Assembly (NCBI GenBank): GCA_036563505.1
Contig: DATCMH010000007.1
Span: forward strand, 1 to 64,000
Direction: 5' to 3'
Source of the DNA: DATCMH01 sp036563505
Lineage (GTDB): Bacteria > Pseudomonadota > Alphaproteobacteria > Rhizobiales > Beijerinckiaceae
Length of the DNA: 64,000 bases
The notes under the pieces were generated by a model. The model was given only the letters and a program-made list of their open reading frames with translations, made no database searches and had not been told where the DNA came from. Within the stretch, counting starts at the first letter, position 1. The number at the start of each line of letters is the position of its first letter. The position numbers and the translations under genes are program-made. Of the stretch, positions 34,578 to 43,266 are shown piece after piece.

Positions 34578-35840
34578 TCAGCTCGCCCGCAGGAGAACGT
34601 GGCGCTTCTTGCCGAAGGAGAGCTTGATCACGCCCTCCGGGGTGAGGTCGGCCTCCCGCAGCACCGCCCGCTCGTCCGCGACCGGCGCGTCGTTGACGCG
34701 CAGGCCGCCGCTGCGGATCTGGCGCCTTGCCTCGCTCATCGAGGGCACGAGCTTGGCGAAGTCCGGCCCGAACGCCGCGAGCACTCCGAGGCCGTCGCGC
34801 AGCACGCGCGCCGGCACGGCAACCGTCGGCAGGCTTTCGGCAAGCGTTCCCTGCTCGAAGGTCTTGCGCGCGGTCTCAGCCGCGGCTTCCGCGGCCTCGC
34901 GCCCGTGCAGGAGGGTCGTCGCTTCGGTCGCGAGCACCTTCTTCGCCTCGTTGACCTCCGCGCCCTGGAGGGCGCCGAGCCGTTCGACCTCGTCGAGGGG
35001 CAGCACGGTGAAGAGCTTGAGGAAGCGCCCGACATCGGCGTCCTCGGTGTTGCGCCAGAACTGCCAGTAATCGTAGGGCGACAGGAGGTCCGGGTTGAGC
35101 CAGACGGCGCCGGTCGCCGTCTTGCCCATCTTCGCGCCTGACGATGTCGTCAGGAGTGGGCATGTGAGGGCGTAGAGCTGCGGCGTGCCGAGCCGGCGGC
35201 CGAGGTCGATGCCGTTGACGATGTTCCCCCACTGGTCGGAGCCGCCCATCTGCAGCCGGCAGCCGTAGCGCTTCGAGAGTTCCACGAAGTCGTAGGCCTG
35301 CAGGATCATGTAGTTGAACTCGATGAACGAGAGCGGCTGCTCCCGCTCAAGGCGCAGGCGCACCGAGTCGAAGGTCAGCATCTGGTTGACCGAGAAATGC
35401 CGGCCGACATCGCGCAGGAACTCGATGTAGTTGAGCGCGGTGAGCCATTCGGCGTTGTCCGCCATCCGCGCGCCGTGCCCCTCCTCGCCGAAGCGCAGGA
35501 AGGGCTGGAAGGTTTTCCGGATTTCGTCCCGGTTGGCGCCGATCTGCTCGGGCGTGAGCAGCTTGCGGGTCTCGTCGCGCCCGGACGGGTCACCGACCCG
35601 GGTCGTGCCGCCGCCCGTGAGCACGATCGGCCGCCCGGCGCCGGTGGCCTGGAGCCAGCGCAGCATCATGATCGAGAGGAGGTGCCCGACGTGGAGCGAC
35701 GGCGCGGTGAGGTCGTAGCCCACATAGGTCGTGAGCTGCCCGTTCGCGGCGAGCGAGTCGATCCCGTCGAGGTCCGACGTCTGGTGGATGAACCCGCGTT
35801 CGGTGAGAATGCGCAGGAAATCGGAACGGGGGGCACTCAT
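34578..35840 (-). CDS. tyrS: Tyrosyl-tRNA synthetase
   Basis: A 420-residue class I aminoacyl-tRNA synthetase that charges tRNA-Tyr. The HIGH signature is HVGH (50-53), the KMSKS signature is KMGKT, and QMGGSDQWGNIVNGIDLGRR and ILQAYDFVEL are tyrosine-binding blocks. The C-terminal S4 domain is visible in RRQIRSGGLRVNDAP. Length is that of the bacterial TyrRS group found in E. coli. No T-box or other leader element is seen. Divergent from anmK, 107 bases away. Confidence 0.98.
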   Translation of the reverse strand: MSAPRSDFLRILTERGFIHQTSDLDGIDSLAANGQLTTYVGYDLTAPSLHVGHLLSIMMLRWLQATGAGRPIVLTGGGTTRVGDPSGRDETRKLLTPEQIGANRDEIRKTFQPFLRFGEEGHGARMADNAEWLTALNYIEFLRDVGRHFSVNQMLTFDSVRLRLEREQPLSFIEFNYMILQAYDFVELSKRYGCRLQMGGSDQWGNIVNGIDLGRRLGTPQLYALTCPLLTTSSGAKMGKTATGAVWLNPDLLSPYDYWQFWRNTEDADVGRFLKLFTVLPLDEVERLGALQGAEVNEAKKVLATEATTLLHGREAAEAAAETARKTFEQGTLAESLPTVAVPARVLRDGLGVLAAFGPDFAKLVPSMSEARRQIRSGGLRVNDAPVADERAVLREADLTPEGVIKLSFGKKRHVLLRAS

Positions 35841-35947
35841 CGCGGTCTTTCGCTCGTCGTCATCGGTGCGGTTTGGCCCGGCGCAACGCCGTGCTAGGCG
35901 GGTCAGATATCAGCGAACGCCCTCGCGGTGCACCCCGGTTTTCAGCG

Positions 35948-37051
35948 ATGACCCTGCTTCGCGCCATCGGCCTCATGAGCGGCACTTCGCTCGACGGCGT
36001 CGATATCGCCCTGATCGAGACCGACGGGGAGCGTCGGACGGTCCTCGGGGGCTCGGGCTACCGCCCCTACACGGACGACGAGCGGGCGCTCCTGCGGCAA
36101 GCGCTGACGGAGGCCGTCAGCTTGACGGACCGGCACGAACGGCCGGGTGCGCTGGCCGAGGCCGAGAGCCTCGTCACCCGCGCCCATGCCGAGGCGGTCG
36201 AGAGTTTCATGGCGGAGCACGGCCTCGGGCCGGCCGAGATCGATGTCGTGGGCTTCCACGGCCAGACGGTGCTGCACCGGCCCGAGCGGGCGCTCACCGT
36301 GCAGATCGGAGACGGCGCGGCGCTCAGCCGCCGCCTCGGCCTGCCCGTCGTGCACGACCTACGCGCGGCTGACGTGGCGGCGGGCGGGCAGGGGGCGCCC
36401 TTGGTGCCCGTCTTTCACCGGGCGCTCGCGGAAGCGAGCGGGATGGAGTTGCCGCTGGCGGTCCTCAACGTCGGCGGCGTCGCCAACGTCACCGTGATCG
36501 GTACGGATGGCGAACTCCTGGCCTTCGACACGGGGCCGGGCAATGCCCTGCTCGACGACCTCGTCCGGGAGCGCACCGGCGCGGCCTACGACGAGGGCGG
36601 GACGCTCGCCGCGCGGGGGCGGCCCGACGAGGCCCTCCTCGCCTGGCTCCTCACCTATCCCTACTTCGTGCGTCGTCCGCCGAAGTCGCTCGATCGGAAC
36701 TGGTTCTCGCACCGGATCGTCGCCCATCTCGCGACGGAGGACGCGGCGGCGACGCTTGCGGCCTTCACCGCCCGCTCGGCCGCGCGCTGCCTCGACTTCG
36801 TCGAGCGCCGTCCCGCCCGTTGGATCGTCGGCGGGGGAGGGGCGCGCAATGCCGAGATCCTGCGCCTCCTCGGACAGCAGACGGGGGCGGAGATCGTCAC
36901 CGCGGACGCCGTCGGATGGTCGTCCGCCGCGCTCGAGGCGCAAGCCTTCGCCTTCCTCGCGGTGCGCAGCCTGAAAGGTCTGCCGATCACCTACCCGAGC
37001 ACCACCGGCGTCCCGCAGGCGATGACGGGCGGGGTCTTGGCGCGGCCGTGA
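35948..37051 (+). CDS. anmK: Anhydro-N-acetylmuramic acid kinase
   Basis: A 367-residue sugar kinase of the ASKHA fold. It opens and phosphorylates 1,6-anhydro-MurNAc from peptidoglycan turnover to give MurNAc-6-phosphate. Diagnostic sequences are the start RAIGLMSGTSLDGVD (phosphate loop), GFHGQTVLHRP with the catalytic region, LNVGGVANVT, FDTGPGNALLDD and the C-terminal IVGGGGARNAEI. The start at 35948 is the ATG next to the conserved opening; an upstream frame start adds 25 unconserved residues. MurQ, which would take the product further, is not in the window. Confidence 0.97.
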   Translation: MTLLRAIGLMSGTSLDGVDIALIETDGERRTVLGGSGYRPYTDDERALLRQALTEAVSLTDRHERPGALAEAESLVTRAHAEAVESFMAEHGLGPAEIDVVGFHGQTVLHRPERALTVQIGDGAALSRRLGLPVVHDLRAADVAAGGQGAPLVPVFHRALAEASGMELPLAVLNVGGVANVTVIGTDGELLAFDTGPGNALLDDLVRERTGAAYDEGGTLAARGRPDEALLAWLLTYPYFVRRPPKSLDRNWFSHRIVAHLATEDAAATLAAFTARSAARCLDFVERRPARWIVGGGGARNAEILRLLGQQTGAEIVTADAVGWSSAALEAQAFAFLAVRSLKGLPITYPSTTGVPQAMTGGVLARP

Positions 37052-37058
37052 GGCTCAG

Positions 37059-37175
37059 GCCGTCATTCCGGGGCGCCGCAGGCGAGCCCGGAATCCACGA
37101 CCAGGTGAGCGGCCGTGTGCAGCATTCGCGTCCGGCATGGATTCCGGGCTCCGCTGCGCGGCCCCGGAATGACGG
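37059..37175. repeat. Palindromic repeat family C, copy 2
   Basis: Ends GCCGTCATTCCGGGGC and GGCCCCGGAATGACGGGG are inverted; the inner GCCCGGAATCCACGACC and GGATTCCGGGCTCC also pair. As with copy 1, it separates two convergent genes (anmK and the alpha/beta hydrolase), where it could serve as a bidirectional transcription stop. Confidence 0.85.
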
Positions 37176-37192
37176 GGAATGCTTCCGTTCTC

Positions 37193-37852
37193 TCAGGCCG
37201 CCGCGTCCTCGGCCTTGCCGAGCCGCTTATCCAGGTACGTGTTCACCGTCTGGATCAGGTCCTCGACCTTGCCGTCGAAGAAGTGGTTCGCGCCCTCGAC
37301 CACCTGATGCTCGATCTGGATGCCTTTCTGCGTCTTCACCTTCTCGATGACGCTCATCACCTCCTTGACCGGCGCCACGCGGTCCTCGGAGCCGTGGACG
37401 AAGAGGCCCGACGAGGGGCAGGGAGCGAGGAAGGTGAAGTCGAAGCGGTTGGCGAGCGCGCCAATCGAGATGAAGCCTTCGACCTCCGGGCGACGCATGA
37501 GAAGCTGCATGCCGATCCAGGCGCCGAAATCGACACCGGCGATCCAGCAGGCGCGGGCCTCCGGATTGACCGACTGCGCCCAGTCCAGGGCCGCGGCGGC
37601 ATCCGAGAGCTCGCCCGCGCCGTGGTCGAAGGAGCCCTGGCTGCGGCCGACGCCGCGGAAATTAAAGCGCAGGGCCGAGAAGCCCCGGTTCACGAAGCCG
37701 TAGAAGAGGTTGTAGACGATCTGGTTGTTCATCGTCCCGCCGAATTGCGGATGGGGATGAAGCACGATCCCGATCGGGGCGCCCTTCTTCTTGGCGGGCT
37801 GATAGCGGCCTTCGATGCGCCCGGCGGGGCCCGTGAAGATCACCTCTGGCAT
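37193..37852 (-). CDS. Alpha/beta hydrolase of the dienelactone-hydrolase-like group
   Basis: A 219-residue cytoplasmic hydrolase. IGIVLHPHPQFGGTMNNQIV, FRGVGRSQGSFDHGAGE, and AALDWAQSVNPEARACWIAG fit the family often annotated as CocE/NonD or DLH-like. The nucleophile elbow reads GVDFGAWIG: the usual G-x-S-x-G serine appears replaced by Asp-Phe, so the classical nucleophile may be absent or moved. The other acid/base residues may be in HGSEDRVAP and GANHFFDG. The substrate is unknown. Start at 37852 (MPEVIFTGPAGR); the longer frame has a proline-rich, unconserved extension. It is divergent from the suf operon. Confidence 0.85.
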   Translation of the reverse strand: MPEVIFTGPAGRIEGRYQPAKKKGAPIGIVLHPHPQFGGTMNNQIVYNLFYGFVNRGFSALRFNFRGVGRSQGSFDHGAGELSDAAAALDWAQSVNPEARACWIAGVDFGAWIGMQLLMRRPEVEGFISIGALANRFDFTFLAPCPSSGLFVHGSEDRVAPVKEVMSVIEKVKTQKGIQIEHQVVEGANHFFDGKVEDLIQTVNTYLDKRLGKAEDAAA

Positions 37853-37956
37853 TGGCTGCAAACCTCTCGGATGCCGTAGTCCTGGAACACCGACGCGGGC
37901 GGGCGGAATCGCGGGAGAGCGGCGGGGCCGTGGAGGCAGCATTGCGCCGACCGGCC

Positions 37957-37986
37957 TTGACGAATGGCCCAGGTCGTCGCTAGATA
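37957..37986 (+). promoter_or_regulatory. Candidate sigma70-type promoter of the suf operon
   Basis: TTGACG (37957-37962), 18 bases, then TAGATA (37981-37986). The predicted start of transcription falls in or next to the Irr palindrome that follows immediately. The position is suggestive; the -10 match is only partial. Confidence 0.5.
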
Positions 37987-37987
37987 T

Positions 37988-38010
37988 GTCTTTAGAATTA
38001 TTCTAAAGAC
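37988..38010. promoter_or_regulatory. Irr-type iron control element (ICE) before the suf operon
   Basis: A perfect 23-bp palindrome whose core, TTTAGAATTATTCTAAA (37991-38007), fits the ICE/Irr box TTTAGAA-N3-TTCTAAA of Bradyrhizobium and other Hyphomicrobiales. Irr is a Fur-family regulator that is stable under iron limitation and degraded when haem is present. The site overlaps the predicted transcription start, the geometry of a repressor, 157 bases before the first gene. The rest of the gap 37853-38167 shows no other element. Confidence 0.85.
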
Positions 38011-38167
38011 GGCTTCCCCGGTTCGCCCGTGCGCTGCCTCGCCGTCCTTGCGCGTTGGTCATGTGGTGCCGCGCCCATAGCACGGCAACCCGGGCTCCAC
38101 GCAACAACTTGATTCGGATCGGCCGCTCGCTCGCGGGCTTCGGCCGGTCCTTGGATCAAAGGATGCC

Positions 38168-39319
38168 ATGAGCGAAGGACGAACCTACCTCGACTACAAC
38201 GCGACGGCGCCGATGCGGCCCGCGGTGGCCGAGGCCGTGGTGCGGGCGCTGTCGCTTCCCGGCAATCCGTCCTCGGTTCATGCCGAGGGCCGGGCGGCGC
38301 GCTCGGCCGTCGAAGCTGCCCGGGGTCAGGTTGCGGCGCTCGTCGGAGCATCTTCGGACGCCGTCGTCTTCACCTCTGGGGGAACGGAGGCGGCCAACGC
38401 CGTGCTTGGCGGCGGGCTCAAACCGCGGGACGGTGCCGCGATGCCGCGGCTTCTGCTCTGCGCCACGGAGCACGCCTGCGTCCTCGACGGCCACCGGTTC
38501 GAGGCGGTCGGGATCATCCCGGTCGACGGCGAGGGTGTTCTCGACCTGGAATGGCTCGAAGCCGACCTCGCGGCGAACGGCCCCGCGCTCGTCTGCGTCC
38601 ACGCCGCGAACAACGAGACCGGCGTCGTCCAGCCCGTGGCCGAGGTGGTCCGCCTCGTTCACACGGCGGGCGGCCTCGTCCTTGCGGACGCGGTTCAGGC
38701 GGCCGGCCGACTCCCACTCGACCAAACGACGCTCGGCGTCGATGCGTTCATCCTGTCCGCGCACAAACTGGGCGGTCCGAAGGGCGTCGGAGCGGTCGTC
38801 CTCGGGCCTGAGGTGAGCCTGCGCGCCGTCATCGCCGGCGGCGGCCAGGAGCGCGGCCGGCGCGGCGGCACGGAGAATGTGCCCGGGATCGTCGGGTTCG
38901 GCCAAGCGGCGGAGGCTGCCCGCGCCGCGCTGCCGACGGAGGCCGGGCGGCTCGCGGCCTTGCGGGACAAGGTGGAGACGGAGCTGCGCCGTGTCGCCCC
39001 CGATGCCGTGATCTTCGGCGCGGCTGCGTCGCGCCTGCCGAACACGACGGCGTTCGCCGTTCCGGGCCTCAGGGCAGAGACGGCGCTCATCGCCTTCGAT
39101 CTCGCCGGCGTCGCCTTGTCTTCGGGCGCGGCCTGCTCGTCCGGGAAAGTCAGGCGTTCGCACGTGCTCGCGGCCATGGGGGTCGCGCCGAGCCTCGCGG
39201 ACGGTGCGTTGCGCGTGAGTTTAGGCTGGGGAACGACCGAAAACGACGTCCTTCGCTTCGCGGAGGCCTGCGAAAAGGCGGTTGCGCCCCTATATAAGCG
39301 AAAGGCGGCCGCGGCCTGA
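38168..39319 (+). CDS. Cysteine desulfurase, NifS/IscS-like (first gene of suf operon)
   Basis: A 383-residue PLP enzyme that takes sulfur from cysteine. TYLDYNATAPMRP at the start, FTSGGTEAANAV, CVHAANNETGVVQP, LVLADAVQAAGRLP and the PLP lysine in ILSAHKLGGPKGVGA are typical. The active cysteine lies in SSGAACSSGKVRRSHVL, on a loop characteristic of group I (IscS/NifS) enzymes, whereas the second desulfurase in this operon is group II. It is slightly shorter than IscS and lacks the IscS C-terminal extension. It is 68 bases before sufB. Having a group I desulfurase head the SUF operon is frequent in Hyphomicrobiales. Confidence 0.93.
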   Translation: MSEGRTYLDYNATAPMRPAVAEAVVRALSLPGNPSSVHAEGRAARSAVEAARGQVAALVGASSDAVVFTSGGTEAANAVLGGGLKPRDGAAMPRLLLCATEHACVLDGHRFEAVGIIPVDGEGVLDLEWLEADLAANGPALVCVHAANNETGVVQPVAEVVRLVHTAGGLVLADAVQAAGRLPLDQTTLGVDAFILSAHKLGGPKGVGAVVLGPEVSLRAVIAGGGQERGRRGGTENVPGIVGFGQAAEAARAALPTEAGRLAALRDKVETELRRVAPDAVIFGAAASRLPNTTAFAVPGLRAETALIAFDLAGVALSSGAACSSGKVRRSHVLAAMGVAPSLADGALRVSLGWGTTENDVLRFAEACEKAVAPLYKRKAAAA

Positions 39320-39387
39320 CGCGGCTCAGACCTTCTCGCCTCATCAACCCGCGGCCCTTGAAGCCGTGAGCGGTTAGGAGACCGAAG

Positions 39388-40857
39388 ATGCCTGCAGTGC
39401 AGGAGACGATCGAGCAGGTCCGTTCGATCGACGTCGATCAGTACAAGTACGGCTTCTCGACCGACGTCGAGATGGAGCTCGCGCCCAAAGGCCTCTCCGA
39501 GGACGTGGTGCGCTACATCTCGGCCAAGAAGAACGAGCCGGAGTGGATGCTGGAATGGCGCCTCGACGCCTACCGGCGCTGGCTCACCATGAAGGAGCCG
39601 AACTGGGCGCGCGTCTCCTACGACGCCGTCGAATACGACGACATCTACTACTACGCCGCGCCGAAGAAGAACCCGTCGCCGCAGTCCCTCGACGAGGTCG
39701 ATCCGGCGATCCTGGAGACCTACAAGAAGCTCGGCATCCCATTGCGGGAGCAGGAGATCTTGGCCGGCGTGACGAGCTCGCGCGTTGCGGTCGACGCGGT
39801 GTTCGACTCGGTTTCCGTCGCGACGACCTTCAAGGCCGAGCTCGCCAAGGCGGGCGTGATCTTCATGCCGATATCGGAGGCCGTGCGCGAGCATCCCGAG
39901 CTCGTGCGCAAGTACCTCGGCACGGTCGTGCCGGTGACGGACAATTTCTTCGCGACCTTGAACTCGGCGGTCTTCTCCGACGGCTCCTTCGTCTACATCC
40001 CGCCGGGCGTGCGCTGCCCGATGGAGCTGTCGACTTACTTTCGCATCAACGAGAAGAACACCGGCCAGTTCGAGCGCACCCTCATCATCGCCGACAAGGG
40101 CTCCTACGTCTCGTATCTGGAGGGCTGCACGGCCCCGCAGCGGGATGAGAACCAGCTCCACGCGGCCGTGGTCGAGCTCGTCACCCTGGACGACGCCGAG
40201 ATTAAGTACTCGACGGTCCAGAACTGGTACCCGGGCGACGCGGAGGGCCGCGGCGGCATCTACAACTTCGTGACGAAGCGCGGCGATTGCCGGGGCAAGA
40301 ACTCCAAGATCTCCTGGACCCAGGTGGAGACCGGCTCGGCTATCACCTGGAAGTACCCGTCCTGCATCCTGCGCGGGGAGGGCTCGCGCGGCGAGTTCTA
40401 CTCCATCGCTGTCTCGAACGGCATGCAGCAGGTGGATTCCGGCACCAAGATGATCCACCTCGGCAAGAACACGTCGAGCCGGATCATCTCGAAGGGCATC
40501 TCGGCCGGGCGCTCGCAGAACACCTATCGCGGCCTCGTCTCGGCCCACCGCAAGGCCACGGGCGCGCGCAACTTCACGAACTGCGACTCGCTCCTCATCG
40601 GTGACAAGTGCGGCGCGCACACCGTGCCCTACATCGAGTCGAAGAACGCCTCGGCCATGTTCGAGCACGAGGCGACGACCTCGAAGATCTCCGAGGACCA
40701 GCTGTTCTATTGCCAGAGCCGAGGCCTGTCGGACGAGGAGGCGACGGCGCTCATCGTCAACGGCTTCGTCAAGGACGTGCTGCAGCAGCTGCCCATGGAG
40801 TTCGCGGTTGAGGCGCAGAAGCTGATCTCGATTTCGCTTGAGGGAAGTGTGGGTTAG
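39388..40857 (+). CDS. sufB: Fe-S cluster assembly scaffold SufB
   Basis: A 489-residue subunit of the SufBC2D scaffold on which Fe-S clusters are built. Typical length. Recognisable blocks: KYGFSTDVEMELAPKGLSEDVVR, FIPPGV-type SFVYIPPGVRCPMELSTYFRIN, SYVSYLEGCTAPQRDENQLHAAV (with the cluster/sulfur cysteine), the NWYPGDAEGRGGIYNFVTKRG stretch and NCDSLLIGDKCGAHTVPYIE. The beta-helix core provides the sulfur tunnel. Start ATG with TTAGGAG upstream. Followed by sufC after 102 bases. Confidence 0.98.
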   Translation: MPAVQETIEQVRSIDVDQYKYGFSTDVEMELAPKGLSEDVVRYISAKKNEPEWMLEWRLDAYRRWLTMKEPNWARVSYDAVEYDDIYYYAAPKKNPSPQSLDEVDPAILETYKKLGIPLREQEILAGVTSSRVAVDAVFDSVSVATTFKAELAKAGVIFMPISEAVREHPELVRKYLGTVVPVTDNFFATLNSAVFSDGSFVYIPPGVRCPMELSTYFRINEKNTGQFERTLIIADKGSYVSYLEGCTAPQRDENQLHAAVVELVTLDDAEIKYSTVQNWYPGDAEGRGGIYNFVTKRGDCRGKNSKISWTQVETGSAITWKYPSCILRGEGSRGEFYSIAVSNGMQQVDSGTKMIHLGKNTSSRIISKGISAGRSQNTYRGLVSAHRKATGARNFTNCDSLLIGDKCGAHTVPYIESKNASAMFEHEATTSKISEDQLFYCQSRGLSDEEATALIVNGFVKDVLQQLPMEFAVEAQKLISISLEGSVG

Positions 40858-40959
40858 CAGCCCACCCTCGCGCGCGTTGCCTTCGCCGCGCGCCATCGCG
40901 GCGGTCTTCGGCTCGCGGCATTCGCCCGATCAGGGCAGAACTGATGACGGACTAGAACA

Positions 40960-41712
40960 ATGCTTCAGATCAACAACCTCGTCGTCCAGATCGAGGACAA
41001 GCGCATCCTCAACGGGCTGAACCTCACCGTGAACAAGGGTGAGGTGGCGGCGATCATGGGGCCGAATGGGTCGGGCAAGTCGACCCTGTCCTACGTCATC
41101 GCGGGCAAAGAGGATTACGAGGTTCTCGACGGCGAGATCCTGCTCAACGGGCAGGACCTGCTCGAGATGGGGCCCGACGAGCGCGCGGCCGCAGGCGTCT
41201 TCCTCGCTTTCCAATACCCGCTCGAGATCCCCGGCGTCGCTACGATGTCGTTCCTCAAGGCGGCCTTGAACGCCCAGCGCAAGGCCCGCGGCGAGGATGA
41301 GCTCACCACGCCTGACTTCATCAAGCGCGTGAACACGGCCGCACAGATGCTTGAGATCAATAAGGACATGCTCCGGCGCGCGCTCAACGTCGGCTTCTCC
41401 GGCGGCGAGAAGAAGCGGATGGAGATCCTGCAGATGGCGCTGCTCCAGCCGTCCTTCTGCATCCTCGACGAGACCGATTCCGGCCTCGACATCGACGCGT
41501 TGCGCATCGTCTCAGAAGGGGTGAACGCGCTCCGCTCGGCCGATCGCGGCTTCCTCGTCATCACCCATTACCAGCGGCTCCTCAACCACATCGTGCCCGA
41601 CACGGTGCACGTCATGTCGGCGGGCCGTATCGTGAAGTCGGGCGGCAAGGAGCTGGCGCTCGAACTCGAGGCGAACGGTTACGCCGATTACCGCACCACC
41701 GAAGCGGCGTGA
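40960..41712 (+). CDS. sufC: Fe-S cluster assembly ATPase SufC
   Basis: A 250-residue ABC-type ATPase that binds SufB and SufD and drives the conformational change needed for cluster assembly; it is soluble. Walker A is GPNGSGKST near 36-44, the signature LNVGFSGGEKKRMEILQM, Walker B CILDETDSGLDIDAL, and the switch histidine in VITHYQR. The Q-loop is in FLAFQYPLEIPG. The stop is ten bases before sufD, so the two are tightly coupled. Confidence 0.98.
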   Translation: MLQINNLVVQIEDKRILNGLNLTVNKGEVAAIMGPNGSGKSTLSYVIAGKEDYEVLDGEILLNGQDLLEMGPDERAAAGVFLAFQYPLEIPGVATMSFLKAALNAQRKARGEDELTTPDFIKRVNTAAQMLEINKDMLRRALNVGFSGGEKKRMEILQMALLQPSFCILDETDSGLDIDALRIVSEGVNALRSADRGFLVITHYQRLLNHIVPDTVHVMSAGRIVKSGGKELALELEANGYADYRTTEAA

Positions 41713-41722
41713 GGCTGACGAC

Positions 41723-43042
41723 ATGGCCGAGATTACGATGATGCGCACGCCGGCTGAGACGGCGTTGGCCCAGGCCTTCGAGGCTGCCCGTGCCATGCTG
41801 CCCGGCGACGCTCAAGCGCGCCAGCAGGCCTTCTCCCTGTTCTCCGAGCGCGGCCTGCCGCACCGGCGCGTCGAGGAGTTCAAGTACACCGATCTGCGTG
41901 CTGCCCTGCGCGACGCCGCCCCCATCGCGCCGGCGCTCGCCGCGAGCGAGGCTCGGGCCGCCGCGGACGCCGCGACCGCCTTCGCAGACGTCAAAGCGGT
42001 GCGCCTGACCCTCGTCAACGGCCACTTCGTGCCGGAGGCGTCCGACCTCGACGCGATCCCCTCCGGCGTGGAAATCGTTCCGCTCGCGGCCGCGATGGGG
42101 CAGGGACACCCACTGCTCGGCGCGTTGACACCCGTTGAGTGGACGAAGGCCAACCCTCTTTATCAGCTCAACGCCGCCTTCCTGACCGACGGCGTGCTGA
42201 TCCGCGTGCCAGCCGGCCTCGTGGTCGAGACGCCACTGCACCTGCGCATCCTCACCCGTGCCGCCGAAGCGGTGTCGACCGCGAGCCGCGTCCTCGTCGT
42301 CCTTGAGGACGGCGCGAGCCTCACCGTGCTCGAGAGCCACGAAGGTGCGACGGGCGCGGGCCAGGCCAACACGGTGGTCGAGGCGGTCCTCGGCGATCGC
42401 GCCAGCCTGCGCCATGTCAGGCTCGATCTTTCCGGCCCCGAGGCGTTCGCCTTCTCGACGCTGGCGGCGAAGATCGGCGCCGAAGCCCGCCTCTCGACCA
42501 TCAACCTCGTCGCCGGTTCGGCCCTGTCGCGTCACCAGGTCTACGCGGTGTTCGACGGCGAGAACGCCCACGCCACGATCAACGGCGCGGCGCTTCTCGG
42601 CGGCCGGCAGCACGCCGACACCACGCTGCTCATCGATCACGCGGCGCCGGGCGGCGAGAGCCGGGAGCTGTTCAAGACGGTGCTCGACGGCGACGCCACG
42701 GGCGTGTTCCAGGGCAAGATCATCGTCCAGCCCCGGGCGCAGAAGACCGACGGTCGGATGATGTCCCGCGCGCTGCTCCTCGGCGAGGGCGCGACGATGA
42801 ACAACAAGCCGGAGCTCGAGATTTTCGCCGACGACGTGCAGTGCGGCCACGGCGCGACCTGCGGGGCACTCGATGACGACCTGCTCTTCTACTTGATGGC
42901 CCGCGGCCTGCCGAAAGCGGATGCCGAGAGCCTGATGGTCCAGGCCTTCGTCGGCGAGGCGATCGAGGCGGTGGAACACGAGGGCGCGCGCGAGGCGCTC
43001 CTCGCCGTGATCGAGAGGCAGCTCGCGGCGCGGGCTGGTTGA
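41723..43042 (+). CDS. sufD: Fe-S cluster assembly protein SufD
   Basis: A 439-residue paralogue of SufB that completes SufBC2D. The N-terminus is a variable helical part (GLPHRRVEEFKYTDLR), followed by the beta-helix core with GDRASLRHVRLDLSGPEAF, LINHAAPGG-like LLIDHAAPGGESRELFKTVLDG and GVFQGKIIVQPRAQKTDGRMMS, then the conserved end NNKPELEIFADDVQCGHGATCG and MARGLPKADAESLMVQAF, with a likely metal-binding His and Cys (QCGHGATCG). Directly followed by a family A repeat. Confidence 0.97.
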   Translation: MAEITMMRTPAETALAQAFEAARAMLPGDAQARQQAFSLFSERGLPHRRVEEFKYTDLRAALRDAAPIAPALAASEARAAADAATAFADVKAVRLTLVNGHFVPEASDLDAIPSGVEIVPLAAAMGQGHPLLGALTPVEWTKANPLYQLNAAFLTDGVLIRVPAGLVVETPLHLRILTRAAEAVSTASRVLVVLEDGASLTVLESHEGATGAGQANTVVEAVLGDRASLRHVRLDLSGPEAFAFSTLAAKIGAEARLSTINLVAGSALSRHQVYAVFDGENAHATINGAALLGGRQHADTTLLIDHAAPGGESRELFKTVLDGDATGVFQGKIIVQPRAQKTDGRMMSRALLLGEGATMNNKPELEIFADDVQCGHGATCGALDDDLLFYLMARGLPKADAESLMVQAFVGEAIEAVEHEGAREALLAVIERQLAARAG

Positions 43043-43044
43043 GT

Positions 43045-43247
43045 TCTCCTTCTCTCCTTTGCGGGAGAAGGTGGCCCCGCGACGCGGGGTCGGATGAGGG
43101 GTGCGCCGCTAGGCGCTCGCGCCAGCGAATGAGCGACAGGCAGCTCAACCCTCCTCACCGGCTTCGCCGGCGCTGCTTTCCGCAGCGCACCCCTCATCCG
43201 CCCCTTGCTGACGCAAGGGGCACCTTCTCCCGCTAAAGGGAAGAAGG
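43045..43247. repeat. Palindromic repeat family A, copy 5, inside the suf operon
   Basis: A more diverged copy between sufD and sufS: TTCTCTCCTTT-GCGGGAGAAGG, TGGCCCCGCGACGCGGGGTC, GGATGAGGGG, then CACCCCTCATCCGCCCC, TTGCTGACGCAAGGGG, and CACCTTCTCCCGCT...GAAGAAGG. Here both ends are the same kind of module in inverted orientation. It would fold in the polycistronic mRNA. Confidence 0.8.
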
Positions 43248-43266
43248 AAACCGACGGAGGCATCCG

